Assembly: GCA_004283055.1 (NCBI GenBank)
Contig: SHLP01000001.1
Location: 55,941 to 119,940 of the forward strand
Origin: Deltaproteobacteria bacterium
GTDB taxonomy: Bacteria; Myxococcota_A; Polyangia; Polyangiales; Houyiibacteriaceae
Length of the DNA: 64,000 nucleotides
Direction of reading: 5' to 3'
Below the pieces are notes generated by a model, which did not search any database, had not been told where the DNA came from, and saw only the letters and a list, made by a program, of their open reading frames with translations. Each line of letters begins with the position of its first letter. The stretch's first letter is position 1. Positions 21,707 through 31,472 of this stretch are shown in pieces. Both the position numbers and the translations under genes were made by a program.

Positions 21707-21743
21707 CTACAAGACTCGATTCGGAAACGCCCCAGGTACATCC

Positions 21744-22925
21744 ATGGCTGAGTCCCGACACCCAGATTGGGAGCCGATCACCGCGTACGTCGCGGATATG
21801 TCGTATTTCAGCGGCAAGATGGAGGCGTATCTCCGCTACAAGGAGATCCCCTACGAGCGACGGATCGTGGACATGAAGGTCCTGCGAGAGCAGATCCTCC
21901 CTGCCACCGGGCTCATGAAGGTGCCGGTGTTGCGCCTTGCCAATGGTCAGTGGCTCAAGGACACCACGCCGATGATCGACTGGTTCGAAAGGGCCTACCC
22001 GGAGTCGCCGGTGATTCCCCGGGACCCGGTGCTCCGCTTCATGTCGAAGCTGGTCGAGGACTACGCCGACGAATGGTGCTGGCGTGCAGCGCTCTACTGG
22101 CGCTGGCAGCCGGTCGAGTCGCGAAAACTCCTCATGCGTCGCATAGGGCACGAGGTGCTCGCCGATTTCCCGGCACCAAACTGGCTCGCAGGCTGGTACT
22201 ACGGACGCCGCCAGATGGCGACCTACTTGCGCGGCGACGGACTGAGCGCCGAAACCGAGCCGCATGTGCGCCGTCAGTACCTCGAGCTTCTCGACGCAAT
22301 GAGTCTTCTTCTCGACGGGCAGCCGTATTTGCTCGGAAGTCACCCGACGCTGGTCGACATCGCTTTGTTCGGGCCGATGTTTCGGCACTACGCTCAGGAC
22401 CCAACGCCAAGCCGCGTGATGGAGGAGCGAGCGCCCGCGGTGTATGCCTGGGTCGGGAAGCTCTGGAACGAGCGAGCGCATCGCCTCGGCAAGGAGCCGA
22501 TTCTCGGCGATTTCGCACAGCCGGGTTGGGGGTACTTCCTGCGTGACATCGTTCAGAGCTACTGGCCTTTCCTCCTGCAGAACGCGCGCGCCTGGGCCGA
22601 AGGCCGAGCGCGACTGAACCACCGGGCACATGGCGTCACTTATCGCAAGCTCAAGGTCGTGCACTACCGCGTCTTCTGCCTAGAGGTGCTCCAAAACGAG
22701 TATCGAGGTCTCAGCGATGCCAATCGAAAGGCTGTCGACGAGCTGCTGCGTCCGCACGGCTCGATCGAGCTGATCGACGGGCTCGACTCCGGACTCGTCC
22801 AAGAGCATGAGTTGCCGCTTCGGTCACATCGCACGCAGCCTTCGAGGCTGCAACGGTTGAAGCTGGCACTCGTGGGCACTCCGTGGGACATGCCGGTCAA
22901 ATCTAGGAGAAGAGAGAAAGCATGA
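21744..22925 (+). CDS. glutathione S-transferase family protein
   Basis: SYFSGKMEAYLRYKEIPYERRIVDMK...GLMKVPVLRLANGQWLKDTTPMIDWFE. Confidence 0.82.
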   Translation: MAESRHPDWEPITAYVADMSYFSGKMEAYLRYKEIPYERRIVDMKVLREQILPATGLMKVPVLRLANGQWLKDTTPMIDWFERAYPESPVIPRDPVLRFMSKLVEDYADEWCWRAALYWRWQPVESRKLLMRRIGHEVLADFPAPNWLAGWYYGRRQMATYLRGDGLSAETEPHVRRQYLELLDAMSLLLDGQPYLLGSHPTLVDIALFGPMFRHYAQDPTPSRVMEERAPAVYAWVGKLWNERAHRLGKEPILGDFAQPGWGYFLRDIVQSYWPFLLQNARAWAEGRARLNHRAHGVTYRKLKVVHYRVFCLEVLQNEYRGLSDANRKAVDELLRPHGSIELIDGLDSGLVQEHELPLRSHRTQPSRLQRLKLALVGTPWDMPVKSRRREKA

Positions 22926-24637
22926 CGGACAAGGATTCGTTCACGCCGCAGTGGTTCGAGGGCGCGCTTCCCGAACGCTCGTATCGGTCGGCCTTCAAGT
23001 GGGGAGCGCCGGAGGCGTACAGACACCCGAATCCGAGGCTTTACGCCTTGATGAAGGAGACGTTTGGGCTCGACGATGCGTACTTCGAGAAGCCGCAGAA
23101 GCTCGGTCTCGAAGAGGTGACGGCGGACGCTTCGATTTCGCTCGGCGCGGAGCAGGTCGCCTTTTTCCGCCGTCTGCTGGGCGATGAGAACGTGAGCGAT
23201 GACGTCTATTCGAGGCTTCGCGTTTCATACGGCAAGACGATGATCGACGCGCTTCGGCTGCGCGACCATCAAGTAGAGAACCTTCCGGACTTGGTGCTTC
23301 ACCCGCGCGACCGCGACGACGTGGAGCAGATCGTTCGCTACTGCCACGAGCAGGAAATCCCTCTCTACACCTATGCTGCAGGCTCGAGCGTGACCCGCGG
23401 CACCGAGTGCCTGCGAGCCGGGGTTTCGATTCATCTGGGCACGCACATGAAGCGCGTGCTGTCGCTCAACGTGGTGAATCAAACGGTCACGGTGGAGCCG
23501 GGAATTCTGGGGCCCGATCTCGAAGCCGCCCTCAACGGCGCCCGCGAGGGTTTCAACGCGCCGCACGCCTATACCTGTGGTCACTTCCCCCAATCTTTCG
23601 AATTCTCGTCGGCGGGCGGCTGGGTGGTCACGCGAGGCGCCGGGCAGAACTCCACGTACTACGGCAAGGCGGAGCACCTGGTGCTGAGCCAGGAGTACAT
23701 TACGCCGGTTGGCGCCATCAAGACCGTAGACGTCCCGGCGTATTCGACTGGACCCAACCTCGATCAGATCATGATCGGAAGCGAAGGGGCGTACGGAATT
23801 TTGGTGGCAGTGACCTTGAAGGTTTTTCGCTATCAGCCCGAGAACACGCGCCGCTTCAGCTTCATTTTTCCGGATTGGAAGAGCGGCACGGCCGCAGTGC
23901 GCGAGATCATGCAGGGTGAGTTTGGGGTCCCATCGGTCTTTCGATTGTCCGATCCCGAGGAAACCGACGTCGCCTTCAAGCTCTACGGAGTGGAGGGCAC
24001 GCCCATCGATACGCTGGTCAGCCTGCGAGGTTTCAAAAAGGGCGAGCGTTGCCTCATGCTGGGAACCGTCGATGGAGATCGGGCCTACACCGCGATGGTC
24101 AAACGACGTCTCCACCGGGTCTGCAGCGCACAGGGCGGGATGTACACGACTGGCTTCATCACCAAGAAGTGGGAGCACGGTCGCTTCGCCGATCCGTACA
24201 TGCGCGAGGACCTGCAGGACTACGGCATTCTCATCGACACGCTGGAGTGCGCTACCAACTGGGATGAGCTTCCGAAAGTACACGAACAAGTCCGGGCGTA
24301 CGTGAAGAGCCGGCCGCAAACGGTCTGCATGACCCACATGTCCCACTGCTACCCGCAGGGGGCGAATCTGTACTTCATCTTCATCGCGAAGATGGGCCAC
24401 CAGGAGTTCCTGGAGTTCCACCGGGGCATTCTCGATGCCGTCCAGGCTTCCGGGGCGACCATGAGCCATCACCACGGCATCGGAAAGATGACCGCGCCCT
24501 GGTTGGAAGGTCAGATCGGCAGCAACGAGCTCGAGGTGTTTCGAGCGCTCAAAAGGCACTTCGACCCGCGAAATGTGCTCAACCCGGGCGGCACCCTGGC
24601 GCTCGACCTGCCCGACGACCAACGCCGCACGCGCTGA
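22922..24637 (+). CDS. FAD-binding oxidase (alkyl-DHAP synthase/glycolate oxidase-like)
   Basis: FAD-binding PCMH pattern IPLYTYAAGSSVTRGTE, VTVEPGILGPDLEAAL, GGWVVTRGAGQNSTYYGKAEHLV; start overlaps GST stop. Confidence 0.87.
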   Translation: MTDKDSFTPQWFEGALPERSYRSAFKWGAPEAYRHPNPRLYALMKETFGLDDAYFEKPQKLGLEEVTADASISLGAEQVAFFRRLLGDENVSDDVYSRLRVSYGKTMIDALRLRDHQVENLPDLVLHPRDRDDVEQIVRYCHEQEIPLYTYAAGSSVTRGTECLRAGVSIHLGTHMKRVLSLNVVNQTVTVEPGILGPDLEAALNGAREGFNAPHAYTCGHFPQSFEFSSAGGWVVTRGAGQNSTYYGKAEHLVLSQEYITPVGAIKTVDVPAYSTGPNLDQIMIGSEGAYGILVAVTLKVFRYQPENTRRFSFIFPDWKSGTAAVREIMQGEFGVPSVFRLSDPEETDVAFKLYGVEGTPIDTLVSLRGFKKGERCLMLGTVDGDRAYTAMVKRRLHRVCSAQGGMYTTGFITKKWEHGRFADPYMREDLQDYGILIDTLECATNWDELPKVHEQVRAYVKSRPQTVCMTHMSHCYPQGANLYFIFIAKMGHQEFLEFHRGILDAVQASGATMSHHHGIGKMTAPWLEGQIGSNELEVFRALKRHFDPRNVLNPGGTLALDLPDDQRRTR

Positions 24638-24725
24638 GCACCGGAGGTCGACGCACTGACCTTGCACCGACGGTTCTCGACGGCGGCTTGACCCGTATGG
24701 CGCGTCATCCCTACATCTGCACGAT

Positions 24726-25538
24726 ATGAACAAGGTGAGCGTCTTTTTGGGGTTCCTCGTGCTTGCCGGCGGGGGCGCGATGGCCTCGGGTTGCACCTCG
24801 GAGAGAGATGCAGGCTGCCCTCCTTGCGAGGCAGCGGCTGGCAATGGCCAGGGAGGGGCAGGCTCTCGGGCCGGGTCCGAGGCGCCCAAGTACTACGCGC
24901 TGCCCGGATTGGATCATGGCCTGCTCCAGTCCCCGGTGAACATCCTCTCGGACGCGACAGAGCCAGGGAGGCACCGGATCGAGTTCCACGGCGCGGTAGA
25001 AGCGGATGACGTCGTGAATCTCGGAAGCACAGTCGAGCTGCGCTTCGGTCGAGGGATCACGACGGAGCTGGACGGCAAGGTATACGAGTTCAGGCAGCTT
25101 CACTTCCACACGCCGGCCGAGCACCTCATCGATGGCGTCACCTATCCAATGGAGATGCACTTGGTTCATTCGAGAACGGGTGGGTCTGCGGGTGCTCCAC
25201 CTTCGTATCTGGTCATCGCGCTGCTCGTAAAAATGGGCCAACCCAATCGGTTCTTGGCGGAGTTCCTCGATGCGATTCCGAGCCAACCGGGCCAGTCGGC
25301 GAAGCTTCACCACGTGTTCCTCGGCGACGCGTTCCCCCCTGGGCTCGACCTCGAACGCGTCCACTATTACCATTACCGGGGCTCGCTCACGACACCTCCC
25401 TACACGGAATCGGTCGATTGGCTCGTCGCGAAAGAGATCATCGACGCCGGTCCGGCCCAAATTCAGCGCATCAATTTGCTCGAGGGCAACAACGCGCGTC
25501 ACGTACAAGCGCTGTACAGTCGCGAGATCGACGAGTAG
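24726..25538 (+). CDS. alpha-type carbonic anhydrase lipoprotein
   Basis: QSPVNI, FRQLHFHTPAEH, MEMHLVH, YRGSLTTPPYTESVDWLV; lipobox-like SGC. Confidence 0.92.
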   Translation: MNKVSVFLGFLVLAGGGAMASGCTSERDAGCPPCEAAAGNGQGGAGSRAGSEAPKYYALPGLDHGLLQSPVNILSDATEPGRHRIEFHGAVEADDVVNLGSTVELRFGRGITTELDGKVYEFRQLHFHTPAEHLIDGVTYPMEMHLVHSRTGGSAGAPPSYLVIALLVKMGQPNRFLAEFLDAIPSQPGQSAKLHHVFLGDAFPPGLDLERVHYYHYRGSLTTPPYTESVDWLVAKEIIDAGPAQIQRINLLEGNNARHVQALYSREIDE

Positions 25539-25585
25539 CTGCTCTTTCGGACTGCGAATCGCCAGAGGTCGGGTAGGCTCATCGG

Positions 25586-26503
25586 GTGAGCGGCTTGGAG
25601 GATGGCGCATTGCGCGAACGGGTTTCAGGGCGCGCCGTGTTGATCACCGGCGCATCCAGCGGCATCGGTGAGGCGCTTGCGAAGCGCCTGGCGGCGGCCG
25701 GCGCCACCGTGCTGCTCGTCGCGCGCTCCGCCGAGAAACTGAACCAGCTTCGAGAAGAGATCGAGGCGCGCGGCGACACGGCCTTCGCGTACCCCGCAGA
25801 CCTGTCAAACGCGGAAGAAACGCAGCGTCTGATCGCGGCCGTGACCGAGGAGCGTGGCAATGTCGACATCCTCGTCAACAATGCGGGCATTTCAATTCGC
25901 CGAAGCGTGCAGAAGTCGTACGACCGCGTGCACGACTTCGAACGTACGCTGGCGCTCAACTTCCTTGGCGCCGTGCGGCTCATCATGGGCTTCCTTCCGG
26001 CGATGCGCGCGCAGAAGCACGGACAGATCCTCAACGTATCGACCATTGGTGTTCAGGTGAACGTTCCGCGCTACGGCGCGTACATCGCGAGCAAGGCTGC
26101 GCTCGATGCGTTCAGCCGAGTGCTCGCGGTCGAGGCACTCAGAGACGGCGTCAAGGTGACGACCATCTACATGCCGCTCGTCAAGACACCCATGATGGCG
26201 TCGACCACGATCTACGATGCGTTTCCCATGCGGACGGCCGAGCAGGCTGCGGACCTCATCGTCGACGGAATCGTCCAACAACCCAAGCGAGTAGCCACGA
26301 CCGTCGGCAATCTATTCGAGTTTGCGTATGGAGTCGCCCCAAACACCATCGATCGAGTGCTGAACGCCGCCTATCAGCTGTACCCGGAATCGGGCGACAG
26401 GAAGGACCTGAGGGAGCCGATCTCGAAAGACGCGGCGATGTTCCAGCGGGTGTTCAAACTGGTCACCCGCAGGGCCAAGCGCCGCGCCGCGGGACGCAAA
26501 TAG
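25586..26503 (+). CDS. SDR family NAD(P)-dependent oxidoreductase
   Basis: GRAVLITGASSGIGEALAKRLA, NNAGIS, YGAYIASKAALDAFSR; GTG start. Confidence 0.9.
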   Translation: MSGLEDGALRERVSGRAVLITGASSGIGEALAKRLAAAGATVLLVARSAEKLNQLREEIEARGDTAFAYPADLSNAEETQRLIAAVTEERGNVDILVNNAGISIRRSVQKSYDRVHDFERTLALNFLGAVRLIMGFLPAMRAQKHGQILNVSTIGVQVNVPRYGAYIASKAALDAFSRVLAVEALRDGVKVTTIYMPLVKTPMMASTTIYDAFPMRTAEQAADLIVDGIVQQPKRVATTVGNLFEFAYGVAPNTIDRVLNAAYQLYPESGDRKDLREPISKDAAMFQRVFKLVTRRAKRRAAGRK

Positions 26504-26560
26504 GCGGGAAGCGGTCATATCGCGTTCCGGAACCGACCGCTGCCAAGCGGCTCGCTTGGC

Positions 26561-27307
26561 TCAATCGACCAGCGCTAGATACGCGTCCACCTCGCCTGCA
26601 ATCACTCCCCGCACTCGGTCACGCAGGCAAGCCACGTCGTCCTCGGTGAGACCCTCGGTGCCGATCGGCTGTCCGACGTAAACGCGGATTTCGTGGCAGG
26701 GGCGAATGACGAGCGAGCCCTTGTGAAGCACCTCGAACAGGCCCGTGACCGCGACGGGTACAATCGGCACTCCGAGCTCGATCGCGATCCGAAACAGGCC
26801 GTCGTAGAAGGGGCCCACGCGGCCCGTCGTCGTCCGGTGACCCTCGGGAAAGCCGAGGATCGAATGTCCCGCATCGACTTCCGCGCGAAGCGCCCTGCGT
26901 AGCGCGTCGAGGGCTCCGCTGCGATCTTTGGGAACGGGGATCGTCCCGCGGGCCTTCATGAACCAGCCATAGAAGGGATAGTCGAAGTGGCTTTCGAGCT
27001 CGATGCCTTGCTTGAAATGGGGCGTTGCCGTGTACATCGCGACATGGTCGAGATGGCTGCTGTGGTTTTGAATGAAAATATATTGCGTCTCGGGGTCGAC
27101 ATCGGGGTGCACGCGGTGGGTCTGCTTGTTGAACGTGAACGCGAGCTGGAGCTTGCAGTAGAGGCGCTCGAGAGGCTGAACGCGATCCGGTTTCACGAAG
27201 AGGTACAGAATCGTCAACAAAGATAGGCTGAGGACGAGAAAGCCACCGGCGAGAACCCATATGAATCCGCTCACGATGCGATCCCAAGCTGTGCTGGTCG
27301 CCGTCAT
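26561..27307 (-). CDS. 1-acyl-sn-glycerol-3-phosphate acyltransferase (PlsC family)
   Basis: NHSSHLDHV, FPEGHRTTTGRVGPF, VPIVPVAVTG. Confidence 0.92.
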   Translation of the reverse strand: MTATSTAWDRIVSGFIWVLAGGFLVLSLSLLTILYLFVKPDRVQPLERLYCKLQLAFTFNKQTHRVHPDVDPETQYIFIQNHSSHLDHVAMYTATPHFKQGIELESHFDYPFYGWFMKARGTIPVPKDRSGALDALRRALRAEVDAGHSILGFPEGHRTTTGRVGPFYDGLFRIAIELGVPIVPVAVTGLFEVLHKGSLVIRPCHEIRVYVGQPIGTEGLTEDDVACLRDRVRGVIAGEVDAYLALVD

Positions 27308-28272
27308 GCGATGAGCTGAATCGCCGACGGAAGAACATCGATTGCCAGCGGCCTGAGGTGGTAGAGGTCTCCGTCGATCAGCACTGCCTGATACGACGGG
27401 CTCACGAACTCCAGCCGAGCGACTTGACTCGTCCAGACCTGCTCGAGCTCGGTGTGTGTTCCCGAATAGATTCGTCCGAACGCGCGCACGAGGGCAGCTC
27501 TTCGGAGTGGTCCCGCCCGAACGACGTCGAGCATACCGTCGGCGACCTGAGCATCCGGCGCCATCCGCATCGAACCACCCGTGTACTGGCTGTTGGAGAA
27601 CGAGCTGAGGACGGTTTGTGCGTCATCCACTGCGCCCGCATAGCGAAGCGTGTTCTGTTCGTACTCGAGCCCCGCGACGCAAATCAACACCGCTGCAACG
27701 TAGCCAGCAGCGCCTAGGAACTTGAAGCGATCGTTGGTGAGCTCGCCGGCGCGGGCGACGAAACCGGTCCCCATCGTGTTGATGAAATGGATCACGCCAT
27801 CTTCGTGCGTGAGCCGGAGCACGTCGATGGAGGTGCTCTTGCCTCGAACGATGGCATCGGAGGCGGCTTGGAGGTCGGTGATGCCGAAGTCGCGCAAGAA
27901 CGAGTTGCCGGTTCCGAGAGGAAGCATGCCAAGCGCGCATTCATGCGCGACCCCTGCCGTCACGAGCCCGTTGACGACCTCGGCGGCGGTGCCGTCCCCG
28001 CCGACCGAAAGAAAACGCCGGTGGCCGGCGCCTGCTGCGCGCCTGGCGAGCTCGGTCGCGTGCTTCGGCCGCTCGGTAAATACGACGTCCAGCGACAGGC
28101 CGTGACGCTCCAGCGCATGCAGTGTCCCTGGCGCGGCCTTTGCGCAGCGTCCGCCGCCGGCTGCTCGGTTGACGATTGCGTACAAAGCGCTGCTCACGGT
28201 TCGTTCGATGGCGGGTCGGTCACCACCTAGCGGCTTTGCGCGCATGGCGGCGAGACTAACATGCGCCGGCAA
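27304..28272 (-). CDS. diacylglycerol/lipid kinase family protein
   Basis: FLSVGGDGTAAEVVNGLV, LPLGTGNSFLRDFGI; overlaps plsC start. Confidence 0.9.
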   Translation of the reverse strand: MPAHVSLAAMRAKPLGGDRPAIERTVSSALYAIVNRAAGGGRCAKAAPGTLHALERHGLSLDVVFTERPKHATELARRAAGAGHRRFLSVGGDGTAAEVVNGLVTAGVAHECALGMLPLGTGNSFLRDFGITDLQAASDAIVRGKSTSIDVLRLTHEDGVIHFINTMGTGFVARAGELTNDRFKFLGAAGYVAAVLICVAGLEYEQNTLRYAGAVDDAQTVLSSFSNSQYTGGSMRMAPDAQVADGMLDVVRAGPLRRAALVRAFGRIYSGTHTELEQVWTSQVARLEFVSPSYQAVLIDGDLYHLRPLAIDVLPSAIQLIA

Positions 28273-28338
28273 CTTGTTGACTGAAAGCGCGTCTATGGCT
28301 GGTCTCTGGTTCGCGAATACGCTACCCCGCTACCAATC

Positions 28339-29484
28339 ATGACGTCAGCCATCCCCACTCGTATCGTCCCGAGCGTCGCTCCCGCCGATCGGACTCCGCG
28401 CCGAGTCGCGCATGAATTTCAAAAGCTCATCGATTCAGGCGCGAGGCTACGCCCCGCGGGCGAAGCCAAAGACGACCCCACGGGTCTTTTGAGCTCGGGG
28501 TACAGGCCCAAGTACGAGATTTCGCTTTTTGATACTCGGTTCTTTCTGACCAATGTTCGGCAGAACCCCGCGCTCCGTTTCTTCGTGTCCTATGTCGTTC
28601 AGCGGCACCCGAGGACGGGTCAGGTGGAGATCTACCCGCGGATTTTCTACAAGGACCTGTCCCTGGTCTGGCGCGCGGCGTCACATGTGATCGCAACGGA
28701 TGGCGATTTCTGGATCGGCAAAGGGGACGTGAAGACCTTGGCGCGGGGCGGCTACGAAATCACGGAGTGCGTCGAATCGACGACAGATCTGCCGTTCGAG
28801 ATGCAGACCGCGCTCGAAGCGCTCAACCGTAGGACCCGACATGCGATCCATGACGAGGAAGCGCTTTACCTTCTGCTCCGAAGCGCGCCGAGCTCGCGCA
28901 CCAAGCCGTATCGCGATTTCACAGAGCCGCGACGAAAGGCCGCGGCGAATCCCCGCAACCTCGTCAACGGCGGCCGCAGCATTGCGCGGTTCACCCGCAA
29001 CAACGATCCCACCTCGCTCAGGATCGTCGCCGGCTTCGAACCGGACTTCGCGAACGGCATCGTTGAGATCAGCGATCTGAGAAGCGCGATGTACGGCGGA
29101 GAGCTCCAGCGATTCCGCATCCTGTCGCGCAATCGCAAGGTGCAGTACCTGTTCATGGCAGCCCCGAAGCACGTTTGGATCATTCCGCCTCAGGCCACGA
29201 CGACCGAGCTGTCGTCATTCGGGGTTCGCACCATCGATGTGGTCGCCGACGAGGACCTCTTCGTGCCGGGCTTCGAGTACCACTACTTCGACGGTGACGC
29301 CGATGCCTCAGAGCACTTCAGTCAAATTCCCGAGGGCTATGCTGGGGAGCTATGTGAGCACGACAACGATCGCGCCGACGCGTCGGCGTGGCTCGACTCA
29401 ATCCCCGTGATCCGGGAGTTTCGTCGCAAGGTGCTGGGCTCGAAGCGCAAAAGGGGGTTGTCGGCCAAAGCCTTCCGAGGGTAG
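28339..29484 (+). CDS. hypothetical protein
   Basis: Intact 381-aa ORF, co-directional with the WS/DGAT gene; no family recognised. Confidence 0.75.
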   Translation: MTSAIPTRIVPSVAPADRTPRRVAHEFQKLIDSGARLRPAGEAKDDPTGLLSSGYRPKYEISLFDTRFFLTNVRQNPALRFFVSYVVQRHPRTGQVEIYPRIFYKDLSLVWRAASHVIATDGDFWIGKGDVKTLARGGYEITECVESTTDLPFEMQTALEALNRRTRHAIHDEEALYLLLRSAPSSRTKPYRDFTEPRRKAAANPRNLVNGGRSIARFTRNNDPTSLRIVAGFEPDFANGIVEISDLRSAMYGGELQRFRILSRNRKVQYLFMAAPKHVWIIPPQATTTELSSFGVRTIDVVADEDLFVPGFEYHYFDGDADASEHFSQIPEGYAGELCEHDNDRADASAWLDSIPVIREFRRKVLGSKRKRGLSAKAFRG

Positions 29485-29510
29485 AAGAGCCTGAGAGCCG
29501 CTCCCTGCCG

Positions 29511-30953
29511 ATGCCGCACACTTTCTACGAACGCCTTTCCGCTTTGGATGCCTCCTTCCTCGGTTTTGAGGAGCAGAACACGCATTGGCACGAAGCGGCC
29601 GTCATGGTCTTCGACGCTGGGCCCCTACGAGCTCCGGACGGAGGGCTCGATTTCGAGAAGATCCTCAACAACTACGAGTGGTGCTTTGATCGCGTTCCCC
29701 GTTACCGCCAACGGCTCATCAAGATTCCCGTCTTCGATCACCCCGTTTGGGTCGACGACGAGAGCTTCAACGTCCGCTACCACGTTCGGCAAATCGCGCT
29801 TCCGCAACCGGCCGATGAACGCGTGCTCAAACGTGTCTGCGGGTATCTGCTCGAGCTCCCTCTCGACGTCGACAAGCCGCCTTGGGAAGTCTGGGTCGTC
29901 GACGGCCTCGAGAACGACCGCTTCGCGCTAGTGACCAAGATCCATCACTGCATGGCCGATGGCATCTCAGGCATGAGGATCATCCAAACGCTTCTGGGCC
30001 GCCGTCCCTTCGAACGAAAGGGCAGGCCCAAGCCGTGGAGACCCCGCCCCGCGCCGCAGCGCACTGAGCTCGTCGCCACCGAGCTCGTTCGCCGCATCCA
30101 GGCGCCGTTTGAGCTCCTCGCGCCGCTCAGGCGGCCGAGCGCCGCGCTGCAAGAAGCGAGCGATGTCGTTCAGGGGCTCATGGAGGCGTCGAAGCTCGGC
30201 TGGCGAGCCGCGACCAAGACACCGTTCAACCCCGACAACATAGGCCCGCACCGCCGCTTCGACTGGACCGAAGTCTCGATGAGCGAGATCAAAGACGTGA
30301 GGACAGGGCTCGGCGGCACGATCAACGACGTCGTATTGACCACGTCCGCGGGCTCGTTTGGACGGTACCTCCGTGAGCATGCAACCAGCACCGACGAGAT
30401 CGACTTCCGGACGCTGATTCCCGTCAACGTTCGGAGGAAGAAAGAGCAAGGTCTCGGCAATCGCGTCGCGATGATGATGGCCCAGCTTCCCGTTGGTGAA
30501 CGAGACCCTGCTGCGCGCTTGGCGCGGGTGGTCGAGACCACCAAGAAGCTCAAGCACAGCAAGCAGGCGCTCGGTGTGTCCTGGCTCGAGGGCCTCGCCG
30601 ATCGCGTCGGCGGCCGTTTCTTCGCCCAGCTCAGCCGCTCAGCCACCCGAAGCCGACCGTTCAATGTGGTCGTCACCAACGTCCCCGGCCCGTCGATGCC
30701 GCTCTACTTCCTCGGCTCACAGATGCACGCGATCTACCCAATGATGCCGCTGTTTCCGAATCAAGCCCTCGCGCTTGCGGTGCTCAGCTACGCGGGCAAG
30801 GTCTTCTGGGGCTTCAACTCGGATTGGGACGCACTTCCAGACGTCCACAACATCGTCGAAGGCATCGGCGAGGAGTTCCGCGACCTCTACGCGGCGGCGC
30901 AGGCCCGTGCCCGCAGCAACCAGGAATCGACCGCACCCACCACCCGGAGTTGA
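29511..30953 (+). CDS. wax ester synthase / diacylglycerol acyltransferase (WS/DGAT)
   Basis: KIHHCMADGISGM (HHxxxDG), RLSALDASFLGFE N-terminus, VVVTNVPGPSMPLYFLGS. Confidence 0.94.
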   Translation: MPHTFYERLSALDASFLGFEEQNTHWHEAAVMVFDAGPLRAPDGGLDFEKILNNYEWCFDRVPRYRQRLIKIPVFDHPVWVDDESFNVRYHVRQIALPQPADERVLKRVCGYLLELPLDVDKPPWEVWVVDGLENDRFALVTKIHHCMADGISGMRIIQTLLGRRPFERKGRPKPWRPRPAPQRTELVATELVRRIQAPFELLAPLRRPSAALQEASDVVQGLMEASKLGWRAATKTPFNPDNIGPHRRFDWTEVSMSEIKDVRTGLGGTINDVVLTTSAGSFGRYLREHATSTDEIDFRTLIPVNVRRKKEQGLGNRVAMMMAQLPVGERDPAARLARVVETTKKLKHSKQALGVSWLEGLADRVGGRFFAQLSRSATRSRPFNVVVTNVPGPSMPLYFLGSQMHAIYPMMPLFPNQALALAVLSYAGKVFWGFNSDWDALPDVHNIVEGIGEEFRDLYAAAQARARSNQESTAPTTRS

Positions 30954-30954
30954 G

Positions 30955-31449
30955 ATGAGTAAATCAGGTAACGGTCTCCCGCTTAGCCTACGCAAGAAGG
31001 ACATCTTTTTCGTGGCGTGTTTCTCGTTCTTCGCGTTTTCGTCCTTCTTCTCGGACTCCTGGCATGCCCTTGGGTTGCTCGAGGGCGATGCGTTTTGGTC
31101 GCGCGCAAACCGCTGGTACGGCGAGGTTGCGCAGGATCATTTCTTTTTGGCCGATCATCCGTACGTTCGGGTGAATACCGGGATTTCGGGGATGATTTAT
31201 GGGCCGTTCTACCTCGTCCTCGTCTACGCCTTCATCAAGGGGAAGAACTGGATCCGTCCGATGGCGCTCGTTTACGTCGGCGCCATGCTGCACGGTTGCA
31301 CCGAATTTTTGATTTACGAGTACTGGATCGGTCCGCCCCCAGGCAACCCCGTGGTCTTCTGGGCCTTCAACGGACCGTACTGGGTCGTCCCGTTCCTCTT
31401 GGGCATTCGCATGTGGAAGCCCAACCCGTTTGGGTCCGCGTCCTCCTGA
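30955..31449 (+). CDS. EXPERA/emopamil-binding-like membrane protein
   Basis: Four predicted TM segments with DIFFVACFSFFAFSSFFSDSWHAL...HGCTEFLIYEYW; starts 1 bp after WS/DGAT stop. Confidence 0.6.
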   Translation: MSKSGNGLPLSLRKKDIFFVACFSFFAFSSFFSDSWHALGLLEGDAFWSRANRWYGEVAQDHFFLADHPYVRVNTGISGMIYGPFYLVLVYAFIKGKNWIRPMALVYVGAMLHGCTEFLIYEYWIGPPPGNPVVFWAFNGPYWVVPFLLGIRMWKPNPFGSASS

Positions 31450-31472
31450 GCTGCGAATCTCGCCGCGGACGC

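Noticed and set aside
20775-22664. 629-aa minus ORF as a single protein
   Set aside because: Only the C-terminal part (from 21482) is protein-like; the N-terminal part is antisense to the GST gene
23225-24889. 554-aa minus ORF
   Set aside because: Antisense to the FAD-binding oxidase, no recognisable motifs
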